Source: Emmonsiellopsis sp. PD_33
Taxonomy: Eukaryota > Ascomycota > Eurotiomycetes > Onygenales > Ajellomycetaceae
Assembly: GCA_032988165.1 (NCBI GenBank)
Contig: JANTQF010000020.1
Location: forward strand, 124,001 to 188,000
Direction of reading: 5' to 3'
DNA length: 64,000 bases
Positions within the stretch are counted from its first letter, which is position 1. Each line of letters starts with the position of its first letter. Below the pieces are notes generated by a model. That model searched no databases. It had not been told where the DNA came from and saw only the letters and a program-made list of their open reading frames with translations. The translations under genes and the position numbers were made by a program. Below, piece after piece: positions 1-11,799 of this stretch.

Positions 1-1365
1 TACTTACATTTTATAGTGTTAGTACTGAAATCAACTGATTATTTGAGTTAGAATCTTATATTACTGCTGAGTTAAAGACTTGCTTTTAACTGAAAGCTCT
101 CTCTTGAGTTCCCATGATGATTAGATTTTCTTGGGCTCTATTAGTAGCTATTAAACTCCTTTTACCACATCTGATGTAATTGAAGATAATGTAATTAAGA
201 AGAATGAAGGATGCCTTATATAGGCTAAATCAGAGTGAAGGTTAAATAGAAGTAAAATATAAGATAATAATCATACTTTTCTTAATGATGTTAGAGTCTT
301 ATGTGCTAGAAGATTATATTCTAACTATGAAATTCTACCATCACAGTGGATACCTTGATCAGAAGAAAAGAAGCTCCTAATGTTAGATTTAATAAAGAAA
401 GTATGAAGAACACAGTGCAAGAAGTTAATTAAATAGTAGAATTAAATGAGAGATATGATTGATCCTAAAAACTAGTTAATAAAGTAGTCTAACTATTAGG
501 AGATATGAATGATAGTTTCTCTAAGTATATTACTTATATATTAATACTCTAATGCTGATATAATACTAGTAGGTTTTTAAATATATTACTTTGATTTGAT
601 ATTATCATACAATAATGGTTAAAGTATACATCAATGGCATATTTAGTGGTAGATACTTAAAGAAAGTAAATTCATAAGAAAAGATACAGATAGAGCTTCT
701 AAAGGACTATCTTTATCTGTGCTCAGATGATATTTATAATAAAAATAGGATAAGCTCTATTTTTCATTATTCTTAATCTCTATTAACTGACTTCATAGAA
801 CTTAAAATGCAGTATATGATAGCTTTCTAATAATATTCTTCAGGTATTTATAAAGCTTTTCTATAGTTAAAGCCAGTATAGCTTAGCAAGTAATTTACTC
901 ACACAGAAGTTCTTTAGGTACTCTAAATAGAAGCCTGCTGTCATTCTTCCTATCTTTATCACAGCTAATTTGATGTACTTTGCAATTAGGAATCTCAGAT
1001 AAATAATTGATCAGTCTGAAGATACAGGATTAAAATTTGATAGAGCTTTGACTTTTTATAAGGATTAGACTTTATGATTATATGGGATTAGATCTTTATT
1101 ACTAACATTTATAATTAGGAAAATTTAAGGATTTAACAGCTATATGGGGGGAAATGTGTGAGAAGCAAAAAGATATACTAAGATATATTATTTGAAAATG
1201 AGTTTGGAATCTTTCTGAATTTCAGAAGGATAATGGGGAAATTATAGTAAATAAGATTATTATTAATCTAAATGTTAATATAATGGAAGATCTTAATTTA
1301 TCTGAGCTAATAGATAATGAATAGAAAGATACAGAGTAATTAATATATTTTTATAGGTTTCTCAT
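1..1365. other. AT-rich decayed repeat, unassigned
   Basis: This stretch is AT-rich and I saw no CG in it. It lies left of element E1 and ends with E1's target-site duplication (CTCAT, 1361-1365). Conceptual translation on the plus strand around 640-1330 gives protein-like stretches broken by stops, but no motif I recognise. It is probably the remains of an older transposable element, with its other half continuing after 6966 because E1 inserted into it. No gene is supported. Confidence 0.5.
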
Positions 1366-1619
1366 TGTGAAGAGCTATACCCTTATACTCTATATCTATA
1401 GCTTGCCTAAACTTCATCTAATCTCTAACTGCCTGATCAGATACCTCTAACTAGGTCTTCACATGAACATTCATTTACTTCAACCTCACATAAATCTCTT
1501 CTGTTTATATCATATGATCTCACAATTTCTTTTCCTTTTTCCTTCCTTTCTCTAGTGATTATAATCTTGATTTTAGTATCTAGCTCATATAATCTATTAA
1601 TCAGAGTGCATCCATTACA
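1366..1619 (+). repeat. E1 5' LTR
   Basis: 254-bp long terminal repeat starting TGTGAAGAGC and ending ATTACA, preceded by TSD CTCAT. It aligns along its full length with 6708-6961. At 1394-1395 it has TG where the partner LTR has CA, which points to an ancestral CG. Confidence 0.92.
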
Positions 1620-1799
1620 TTTTGTAATTATTCATTTGATCTCTTCTCAGAGATCTCTAATATTATAGCAGAATCTTTCAAATATAACTCACATGTATAG
1701 TCAACTTCTTCAAATTCTAATAAATACTGGTAAAATGTCCCTATAGGATATTAGCTCTATACAACTCACTCAGTTCAGCTCCACTGGACAACATGTCAG

Positions 1800-2960
1800 T
1801 AAAAGGCCCTAAAACTCTGACAGTCTGTATTGATATCTCATGAGATATTCCTTCAACCCATATAAATCCTCTGAACTCTCTGAATCTGACTAGTCCTTTG
1901 CATCTATTATAAATACAGACCCCCTACATGAAGACAGCTCCTCTTCCCAGGATCCTGATGCTGATCTTCAAACCCTCATATAATAGCTTATAGAATAAGT
2001 TCAGTATCTCATCAAATAATCTCACATGCCCACATTAACCCTAGTCTCTGTTCTGACTCCCACTTCCCCAGCTACTCCTCTTGATGACTTCCCAAAATGC
2101 CTAAAAGAAAGGCTCACCACCCTTGAGAAATTCATGGGCAAATAGATTGCTAAATATCCTGCCTGGCATCTTAGTGTAGAGGCTAAAATTGCTTTGAATA
2201 GCTCTATAATTAAATCTCTTGCTGACCAGGTCTGGTATATCTACACCTAACTCTCTGGCACCACTGTCACTCAATTTCACCCTTAGATGAAAGTCAATGC
2301 CAAGCTCATTTCTATAACCTCTGAAGTCATTTTTGAACAGCTCAACATCCTTTTCTTTAATCCTTCAGTGACTTAGAAAGCTCTCACCTGGCTGTACAGC
2401 ATTTATCAGAAAATTGATTTATTTACCACCTTTCTCCTAAGATTCAATCAGAAGATCCTGGAAGTCAGCAGCCAGCTATGAGATGACACTATCAAGAAGG
2501 CCCTACTTAAGAAGGCTATCAAGTTTGAGCTTCTGTAGTAGACTATTGCCTTCATCAAACCTCCCATGTATCTTAAATATTGTATGAAGCTTCACAGTAT
2601 AAAGAATAACCTGTCTGAGGTTAAAGCCATTCAGAGCTAACTCTATAGTAATGTTCCTACTACTTCTGAGGCAGCTTTCCCCAGAGCAACTTAGCCTCAC
2701 AATTTAAATGCTATGGATTGGAAGCTAATAGCTTGCATGAATAACTTCCACATCCTCAATATAATTACTACTACTATCATAGACTACTGCATCTGAGGTG
2801 TTTGTATTAATTGTGATAAATCCAGGCATAGAGCTGCTAACTGCTGTAGTACCCATATTCCCCTAAAGCTACCTATATGATTCACAAACATGCAGACTAA
2901 GCCTGAAGAAGAAGAGGACTTTAAAGATACTAAATTGGACTTAGAAAAAGACTAGCTTTT
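1800..2960 (+). pseudogene. E1 gag, stop-riddled
   Basis: Capsid/nucleocapsid remnant. Translation from about 2,040 gives a long Gag-like stretch broken only by in-frame TAG codons. It ends in an intact zinc knuckle at 2803-2844 (C-x2-C-x4-H-x4-C, reading CINCDKSRHRAANC). An acidic tail follows. In the family this protein packages the element RNA in virus-like particles. The start is not defined because the 5' part is degraded. The knuckle survives although surrounding codons are mutated. Confidence 0.75.
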
Positions 2961-3029
2961 ATATGAAATTACAAGTAGAAGCTCCCAGAGTTAGATAGAA
3001 AAACCTTTGAAAAGAAAATAATAATTCTA

Positions 3030-6000
3030 GTAATTCTTGTATTTACTATAGTTAATTGTTCTTTTAATATGAATGCTATAGTAGACAGCAGCTACTATTA
3101 CTACATAATAATTCACCCTTATATGGTTAACCATTATAACCTCCTATGTATTCTGATTGTCCCCTGAAAGATTGAAGGTGTTAATGGTAATACTAGTAAC
3201 TTCATATGAAATATAATGAAGTTTAATGTTGATGTTGATAGATTCCTCTGAGAGAATACTTATATATATGAAATTAAGAATCTTTTGTATGACTTCATAT
3301 TAGGCCTATCTTAATTATCTGAACATCAAGCCCTTATCAATGCATATAATTAGTGTGTTATATTCTCAGAAGACATCTATATATCTGAGAAAGATATTCA
3401 TAAAATTGCTGACCTTCATCAGATCTCTATTAATATCTTTGAGCTCCTCTGATGTTGTAATTAAAAGCTCAAGTTTTAATCTCCTATTAAAATCTTTACT
3501 GTTAATATATCTGACATAGAGAAAGCTCTCTTCTAACTCTTTAAGAAGCTGAAAATCAATCCTGTAATAGTTCTTCCTCTGTACTATCATGAATTCCTTA
3601 ATGTTTTTAACCATAAGATCACTAAGAAGCTCCTACTATTCCATAGCATGTATAACTACCACATTGAACTTAAAAAGATAGATGACAAAGATCCTCAGCT
3701 ACCCTAGAGATCCCTATACAACATGTCACACAATGAGCTACTCATGCTTTACAAGATACTCAATGATCTTCTTAATAAAGGTTTTATCTGAGTTAGTAAT
3801 TTACCTGCCAGTGTGCCCATCCTTTTTATTAAGAAGCCTGATGAAGGCCTCTAATTCTGTGTAGATTATTACAGCCTCAACTAACTCATAAAAAAAGATC
3901 ATTATTTACTACTATTAATTAATAAGACTCTTAAATAAATCAGACAAGTCAAGTAGTTCATAAAGCTTAATATCATCTCTGTATTTTATAAGATTCAAAT
4001 TGCAGAAGGAGATGAATGGCTAACTACCTTTCACATAAGATATAATCTATTTGAATGGATAATTACTCTCTTTAATCTCATAAATGCTCTGAGCATCTTC
4101 CAGAAGTACATCAATTAGGCTCTATAAGACTATTTAGATGAATTTGCTTCCATCTACCTTGATGACATTCTCATCTTCACTGATGAATCCTGCAAATAGT
4201 ATTAAGAGTACATCTGAAAAGTCCTTATCTATCTCTACAAATATGATCTCCTAATTAATATTAATAAATCTACCTTTAAGGTCTAAGAGATGATCTACCT
4301 CAGCTTTATCATAGAGGTAGGGAAGGGAGTCCTGGACATATGAACCTCAAGAAGATTACTGCTATTCTCAAATAGAAGGCCCCTACAATCATAAAAGATA
4401 TGTAAGACTTTCTAGAATTTGCAAATTTCTACTGATATTTCATTCAAAATTTTTCTGATATCATCCAACTACTGACTGATCTCACATGTAAAGACCAACA
4501 GTTCTAGTAGTTTAAAAAAGCAGATAGAATATTTATATGCCTTAAGTAGATATTCATCTCTATCTCAATACTCATCACATTTAACTCTAACTATCTAATA
4601 GTTGTTAAAACAGACTCTTCTGGTTACATCACAGGCAGTACTCTCATGCAATAAGATGATGAAGGTATCCTATAACCCTGTATATTTATATTCAAAAAAT
4701 TTAGCTCTACTAAAGCTAACTATAAGATCTATAATAAAGAACTTCTTGCTATCATCTGATGCCTAAAAGAATAGGACTCTGAACTCTGCAGTGTGAGAGA
4801 CTTTAAGATCATTATAAATTATAAGAACCTCTGATATTTCACTATAACTTATAAACTTTTTAAATGCTAAATGCACTGAGCTAAATTCCTCAGTTAATTC
4901 CACTTTACAATCTACTATTATCTCAGTATGAAGAACTTCATAGCTAACACTCTCTTCTAATGTGAATAGAATATGCCCTCTAAAGACTCTGATGTCTATT
5001 AGGTAAATCACAAATAAAGATTATTAGACTCATAAATCCTTAAGGACTCTAAAGTGACACTACATAGAGTAATATATACTTCACCTATTATTCTACTAGC
5101 TATGACTACTCAAATAAACCCTGTGAGAGGCTTCCTCAGGTCATCTCTATTTCTACTCCAGGAACTCTAGGATATTACTATCACCTCCAATGAATACCTC
5201 TAGATGATGACTCAGATTATATGAGATAAAGCTTACTGCTTTCTACTCAAACTCTAAACTCATATCAATATAGCTGAATGCTCTATGAATACTAACATCT
5301 AATTATACTTTCAGGGGAGATAGTGGGTTTCTGATTCAGAACTACTATACACCTAAATTATATAAGAAACTCATGACTCCCTCATAATAGGCCATTCAAA
5401 CTATAAAGTATTCTACTAAATTCTATTCTAAGACTTCTACTAACCTAATATATCTTAGAGTATTTAATAATTCATCTAGAACTGCAACATCTACTAATTC
5501 ATTATTACCTAATGAGACTACTATTAAGATCTACTTAAATTTCTCCTAATTTCTGAATGCATCTGACATGATGTCACTATTAACTTTATAGTAGACCTTC
5601 TTATAAGTAACAGCTATAAGAATATCCTCATCATTATTAACTATCTTAGTAAGAGTATTATCCTTAAATCCTATGTGAAGATAGATGTATCTATAATAGC
5701 TAAAGTCTTCCTTTAAAGTTTATTTTATCATCTGCATGATTTACTCTATACAATCATTTTGAACCATAAAATCTAATTTATTGGAGCTATCTAAAGTTAA
5801 ATCTATTAGCTCCTTAAGATCTTTTAACATCTCTTAACTACCTATCACTCTGAAACTGACAGCAGCACTGAACATATAATTCAGATAACTAAAAACTATC
5901 TTTAAAAGTTCTATTTATATACTCAGAATGACTGGAATAAACTCCTTCTACACACTAAACTTATAATTAATAACTGTAATACTATCAGCACTGATGTTAG

Positions 6001-6650
6001 CTCATTTTCCCTCTTATATAGTTATAATTTTGAAGTCCTCAATTTCACTGAATCATCTGAATCTTCTATCTTACTCTATAGTTTAATTTAAATTACAGAC
6101 ACTATCATCTTAAAACTTTAATAGGCCTATGAATGAGCTGAATCCTCTATAGTTAGTACTCAGTAAGACTAATAGAATTATATGAATGCTTGCTGGAATT
6201 CCATTAAATACTATAAAGTAAGTAATAAGATCTAGCTAGATCTCTGAAATATTACCACTGATTGACTATCTCACACACTTAATTACTAATATGCTAAATA
6301 TACTATTATTGAAATCCTGAGAAGTCATAACTACTATCTTGATATATCACCTGAAATTTACAACATGTTTCATATAAATCTGCTCTATAAGACCTCCACT
6401 AATCTATTCTCCTTGCAGGAGATTACCAACTGGCATCTATCTAACATTATTAGAGAAGACAATGAGGTAGAGTATGAGATAGAAGTCATTCTCAACTACT
6501 ACTACTACAGGTGAGAATTTTAGTACCTGATGAAGTGGCTTGACTATAAAGTGCCTTCATATGAATCAACCTCTATCCTACAGAATATTACTGTACTTAC
6601 CTGTTATAAAGAGCTATACCTACTCAATGAGACTTTACTCATACTGTGCT
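3030..6650 (+). pseudogene. E1 pol: protease, RT, RNase H, integrase, chromodomain
   Basis: Decayed polyprotein of a Ty3/Gypsy element. A protease-like start (VDSS, from a DSG-type site) lies near 3,080. Reverse transcriptase spans about 3,640-4,290, with FCVDYYSLN near 3,850 and the catalytic YLDD box intact at 4155-4166. RNase H follows (KTDSSGYI near 4,610; the DALSR-type end near 4,940). The integrase core runs about 5,480-6,050 and a chromodomain about 6,465-6,620 (YLMKWLDY). The frame is readable over most of its length, with TAG/TAA stops rather than frequent frameshifts. In live relatives the chromodomain targets insertion to heterochromatin. Confidence 0.85.
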
Positions 6651-6707
6651 GCACTCAATTCTCTGGACCCTCCTACTCACCCTCTAAATTCAAATAGGAG
6701 GAGATAA

Positions 6708-6961
6708 TGTAAAGGGCTATATTCTTATACTCTATATTTATAACTCATCTGAACTTCACTCAATCTGTAATTATCTAATCAGATACCTCTGATCAGGCCT
6801 TCACATGAACATTTATTTACTCTAACCTCATATAAATCTCTTCTATTTATATTATATAATCTCATATTTTTTTTTTCTTTTTCCTTCCTTTCTCTAGCAA
6901 TTACAATTTTAATTTTAGCATCTAGCTTATATGATCTGTTAATCAGAGTGCACCCATTACA
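6708..6961 (+). repeat. E1 3' LTR
   Basis: 254-bp repeat starting TGTAAAGGGC and ending ATTACA, immediately after the polypurine tract and followed by TSD CTCAT (6962-6966). Same length as the 5' LTR. Confidence 0.92.
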
Positions 6962-6966
6962 CTCAT

Positions 6967-7434
6967 ACTCTCTCTTATTTACTTGAGATCTAATTCTACT
7001 TCTAAGATAATAGTATATTAATTCTTTTGCAGACTAGCTGTCTACAGTTTGAAGCCTGCCTCTATAATTACTAATACTCTGCTGGTAACTCCATCAGTGC
7101 CTATAATAAAAGAAGTATAAATTGCTATAGTTTTTTAATGTTTGATCATCTTTATTATGTGGAACTATCTTTTACTACAGTACATACTTATTACTGAGAG
7201 GTTTCTTCCCCTAATATTTCTCTTAGTAAAATTGTGATATTATTTATTAACAGCTTCTCTATAACCCTTATTTATATTTAATATCTATATTCTTAATTTT
7301 CTTGCTTCTTCTTCTATTCCTCTTCTTCATCACTGTAACTACCTGTTTCAAATAACACCTAGCATTATTTATTCAATGATTGTTAATCTATCTTAATTTT
7401 ATTTTTTACTGTTTATAGTTTCTATATATTATAG
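6967..7434. other. AT-rich flank between E1 and the repeat ORF
   Basis: AT-rich sequence without CG and without recognisable coding motif. It is the right-hand continuation of the sequence that E1 split at CTCAT. It leads into the decayed reading frame that starts near 7435. Confidence 0.4.
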
Positions 7435-8228
7435 ATGAATAGTACTTTTGCTGAATTAGCTAATAATAATAATTAATATAACTAATATATAATAGATGAT
7501 AGTGTCAGTGAAGATAATATTATTAATAATAGAGTATAAAGTACTGCTGATGTTATCATCAATATTGATACAGATAAAAGTAAGAATATACTAGCTAATA
7601 TTAGTATAGCTAATATAAGTAATAATAGAGACACCTCTAATAATATTAATGTAGATGAGAGTAGGAACACATCAGCTAATATTAGTATAGTTAATATGAG
7701 TAATAATAAGGACATCTTAATAATATTAATATAGATAGGAGTAGAGATACACATGCTAATATTAGTGCAGCCAATGCAAGTAGTGATAGGGATACCTCTA
7801 ATAATATTAACACAGATAGGGGCAGGGACACATATACTAATATTAGTGTAGCTAATACAAGTAGTGATAGAGACATCTCTAATAATATTAATACAAATAG
7901 GAGCAGGAACACACTAGCTAACATTAATATAATTAATATATATAATAATAGGAATACCTTGATCAAAATTAATGTAGATAATGATAGAAACATACTACCT
8001 AATATTAATGTAGCCAACATGAGTAATAATAAAAATATCTTTATAAATTTTAGTATAGTTAATGCCATTGGTAGCAGCAACACCTCCATTAATATTAACA
8101 TGATTGAGAATATTCACACTATTAATACTATTAGTATTATTATTACATTATAAGTATATATAAGAGACCAGCTGCATGCAGTAGCTTCTACATGCTTCAA
8201 GTAGAACTATATAATAAATTACTGTACC
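7435..8228 (+). pseudogene. Decayed ORF with 27-residue repeats, 5' part
   Basis: Starting at an ATG at 7435 (MNSTFAELANN) the plus strand encodes an Asn/Ser/Asp-rich product. It enters the 27-residue tandem repeat at about 7,560 and a basic, Cys-containing stretch after 8,150. The frame shifts at least twice and has several stops, so it is a pseudogene. It is cut at 8228 by the E2 composite. Joining 8228 to 33042 (removing E2 and one TSD copy) keeps an open frame across the junction (LLYLLKLYKY). The 3' half is therefore the fragment at 33042-33460. I do not recognise the family; it may belong to an older transposon. Confidence 0.55.
7560..8110 (+). repeat. 81-bp tandem minisatellite, about 6-7 copies
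   Basis: The motif TAATATTAA and its variants recur at about 7641, 7721, 7802, 7883, 7964 and 8045, a period of 81 bp with one slightly shorter unit. 81 bp equals 27 codons. Each unit reads roughly NINVDESRNTSANISIVNMS on the plus strand before mutation scrambles it. The codon-multiple period suggests the array expanded while coding. Units differ mainly by transitions. Confidence 0.85.
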
Positions 8229-8547
8229 TATAATATCTGGTGTTGAATATAAAAGACTTTTTGATTTTAAAGGCAGACTATGAGTTGTTGAACAATATGA
8301 CAGGAATAGACAGATAAAAATGTATGTATATTTTAAATGTAGGGGTCATATAATAATAGGACTGTTTGCTGGTTCTTTTCATAAGAAACCTATATAGCAT
8401 ATATATTAATAGCTAGCTATTAAGTGTGCATCATGTGCACATTACCAGGCACACTGTCAGGCACACTGCTGAGCCTGAGGTCTGAGATCTAAGGTCTAAG
8501 AGTGCAGTTGATTTATGTGTGATATGTAGTCTCCTTTATATGTTATA
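8229..8547 (-). repeat. E2 LTR1 (outermost left)
   Basis: 319 bp, aligned with LTR2-4 along its length. Preceded by TSD GTACC. The terminal TG and CA have both decayed to TA. Holds CA at 8450-8451, where LTR2 has TG. Confidence 0.9.
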
Positions 8548-9682
8548 ACTATCTCTCTCTTTAGAAGCTGGCCTCCAGTGGATTCTTGGATTTTCTGTGT
8601 TGTAGCTGAAAAATCAGGCTAATATACAATATATATTATAGAAGGTTTAAATTATTGCACTTTATAGAAGATTTAGACTATTATACTTAATAGAAGATTT
8701 AAGTTATTATAATCAGATAGTTCTATATTTATAGGCTAATTATATTGTAGGAATCAGTGATTTTATTATCAGGTAATTTAGTGTGTAGTGCAGTTAATAT
8801 TTATTTTCTATAATTAAGTGCCTGAGTAATGATAAGTAAGTGATTTGATATGCAGCTATGAATATATATACTTTCTACTTTACTATATTTTTTTATTTTC
8901 TTTATTAAATATTAATATTATAATTTAATTTATCATTCTATCTATTATTTACTTTAGTATAGTATTTTCTTATCTGAGTGTCTATAATGCCTTCCACTAG
9001 TTTATAAATACTTTATGCACTAATTATACTCTATTTTGAATTTCCTGATCTAAATATATATTCATATAGTTGAATAATTATTTTGCTTTTTACATGTTAC
9101 AGCTGCATGATATTATCTGAGTATAATATACTACTTTTCTTTACTTCTTTTATATTATTAAGGTACCATGTCATAGAAATTACTAATAGGTGTACTTTGA
9201 TAGTCTGAAATAAAAAATATTAATTTGAAATAGTCCTCTAAACTCTCACATTATTATATATATGTAGAGAGTATATATTGTTGAACTCTCTCTTCTCTTT
9301 TAATCTTTTTATAGAGCTAATTACCTCTCTATACAGTACTTTTCTATCTTAGAGTTCTCAGACTTTATTATATCCTCTCTCAGTCATACTCTTTTATTAT
9401 AGAGATTCCTCTTTTATCTTCTTTTATAGCTCTCTTTCTGTATGTATCTCTATACTATCTTCTGCTGTTACTACTTCTCCCTGCATGCTCAGCTATCTAT
9501 CTGCCTCTATATTTTCTACTATTCTGATCTATTCTACTTCTACTCCTATTACTCTGATGCCTACTATCTGGTTGGCTGGAGATTTTATGTAGCTTATCAT
9601 ATAGATTCTGAAGGATGATAGTAATAATAAGAATAAGAATAAGAATGAGAAGGATGAGAATGATAATGATAATGATGATAAT
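8548..9682. repeat. E2 leader/trailer segment, first tandem copy
   Basis: 1,135-bp noncoding segment repeated in the same orientation at 10002-11122. It shares blocks such as GGATTCTTGGATTTTC and GTCTGAAATAAAAAATATTA-type stretches with that copy. It ends in a GAT/AAT microsatellite fused directly to LTR2. Together with LTR1 it forms a 1,454-bp tandem duplicate. Unit B lacks this segment next to LTR3. Low-complexity reading frames in it do not look real. Confidence 0.8.
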
Positions 9683-10001
9683 TATAATATCTAATATTAA
9701 ATATAAAAAGCTCTTTAATTTAAAAGGTGGACTATGAGTCATTGAACAGTGTGACAGGAATAGACAGGTAAAAATGTATGTATATTTCAAATGTAGGGGT
9801 TATATAGTAATAGGATTATTTACTGGTTCTTTTCATAAGAAACCTGTGCAGCATATATATTAATAGCTAGCTACTAAGTGTGCACTATATGTGCATTACC
9901 AGGTGCACTATCAGGTGCACTGCCAGGCCTGAGGTTCAAAATTTAAGGTTTAAGAGTGCAGTTGATCTACATGTAACATGTAGTCTCTTTTATATGTTAT
10001 A
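9683..10001 (-). repeat. E2 LTR2
   Basis: 319 bp, exactly 1,454 bp downstream of LTR1. Left edge abuts the microsatellite end of the first leader copy. Confidence 0.9.
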
Positions 10002-11175
10002 ATTATCTCTCCCTTTAGGAGCTGATCTCCAATGGATTCTTGGATTTTCCATATTGTAGCTAAAGAATCAGGCTAATGTATAATGTATATTATAGAAGAT
10101 TCAGACTGTTACACTTTATAGAAGATTTAGATTATTATACTTAATAAAAAGTTTAGATTATTATAGTCAGATAGTTCCATATTTGCAGGCTAATTATATT
10201 GTAGAAATCAGTGATTTCATTATCAAGTAATTTAATATATAGTGTAGTTAATATTTGTTTTTCATAATTAGGCACCTAAGTGATAATAGATAGATAATTT
10301 AGCATACAGTTATAAATATATATATCCTCTACTTTATTACATTCTTTTATTTTCTCTATTAAATTACTAGTATTATAATTTAATCCACCATCCTACTCAT
10401 TATCTACTCTAATATAGTATCCTCTTGTCTGAGTGTCTATGATACCTTCCACTGATTTATGAATACTTTATATATTGATTACACTCTATTTTAAATTTCC
10501 TGGTCTAAATGTACATCTATATAGTTAGATGATTATTTTACTTTTTACATGTTATAGCTATATAATATTATCTGAGTATAATATATTACTTTTCTTTGCT
10601 TCTTTCATATTGTTGAGGTATCATATCATAGAAATTACTAATAGATGTACTTTGATAGTCTAAAATAAAAAATATTAATTCAAAATAGCCCCTCAAACTC
10701 CTATGTCATTATATATATATAGAGGGTATATGCTATCAGGCTCTCTCTCCTCTTCTAATCTCCTTATAGGGCTAATTATCCTCCTATATAGTACTTTTTT
10801 ACCTTAGAATCCTCAGACTCCATTGCACTCTCCTCCAGTCATACTCTCTCACTATAGAGATTTCCCTTTTATTTTCTTCTGTAGTTCCTCTTCTATGTGT
10901 GCCTCTATATCATCTTCTACTGTTATTATTTCTTCCTGCATGCTCAGCTGTCCATTCACCCCTACACCTCTTATTATCCCAGTCTATTCTGCTTCTACCC
11001 CTATTACCCTGATGCTTATTACCTGGTTGGCTGGAGATTTTACACAGCTTGCTATATAAACCTCAGAGGATGATAGCAATAATAAGGATGAGAATGAGAA
11101 TGAGAAGGATGAGGATGAGAATGATAATAATAATAATAATAATAAAGAGAAGAAGAAGAAGAAGAAGAAGAATAA
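10002..11175. repeat. E2 leader/trailer segment, second copy, with microsatellite
   Basis: Second copy of the 1.1-kb segment (10002 to about 11122), followed by an (AAT)n run at 11123-11144 and an (AAG)n run at 11145-11175. The microsatellite marks where both internal rearrangements of E2 have their junctions. Confidence 0.75.
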
Positions 11176-11799
11176 GCACTGAAAGAGATTCATTGAGAAT
11201 TTATACTTACTAAAATGATGTGAGGAGTATGTCCATCATCTAATCATAAAGATTAATGTAGAGGTATTTTATTACCCTTCTGAGAGTCTATATGTAACTC
11301 ACTATTCTTAATGTGCACAGTATTATTATTACTGTAAGATGGTGAGTTTTCCTGCAGTTGATTTAGAATAGAAAACTAATTACTAACTGTACTGTAGGTT
11401 TCTATAAATGTATATGTAAATATCATGGAGTTAATTGATATAGCTAAGTAATTAAATCACTTTGAGAACCTATTAGATAAGGCTGAGTACACTGGTGCAA
11501 TGCAGTTACTTCCTGAGATTTAATACTAATAAGATCAAGCAGCTATTTAATATAAAAAAGTGTTAGAGAAGGTAGAGGGGTTATTTAATATCATTCTGAT
11601 TCTTTATGTAAATATATTTATCTCATTTTGGTGTACTTAGTTGATTCTGACTTTAATGGAAATAGTCTACCTTTCTGGGCTAGATATAGTATGTACTCCA
11701 GTTTTTTCTAGTATTTTTTTGATTTATTTTTTATCTACTGTACCCCTTGAGGCTTTTAATATTAATATGAAATAATGAGATTTTAATTTTCAGAAACTT

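Larger units (their letters stand above)
1366..6961 (+). mobile_element. E1: complete but decayed Ty3/Gypsy chromovirus
   Basis: An LTR retrotransposon of 5,596 bp in plus orientation. Both LTRs are 254 bp, begin TG and end CA, and the element is flanked by an exact 5-bp duplication, CTCAT (1361-1365 and 6962-6966). A purine-rich tract (AGGAGGAGATAA) abuts the 3' LTR, which fixes the strand. Internal order is gag with a CCHC knuckle, protease, reverse transcriptase, RNase H, integrase and chromodomain, the order of Ty3/Gypsy chromoviruses. Many TAG/TAA stops interrupt the frames, so it is not autonomous. LTR-to-LTR differences are mostly C/T and G/A transitions, as expected from RIP-like decay. 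Confidence 0.92.

Noticed and set aside
7482..8101. Minus-strand open frames rich in Leu/Ile over the 81-bp repeat
   Set aside because: They are antisense shadows of the tandem repeat; the plus strand gives the coherent 27-residue unit and the minus frames are hydrophobic low-complexity only.
9497..11193. Open frames within the E2 leader/trailer segments
   Set aside because: They overlap microsatellites and differ between the two tandem copies; no motif or shared frame supports coding.
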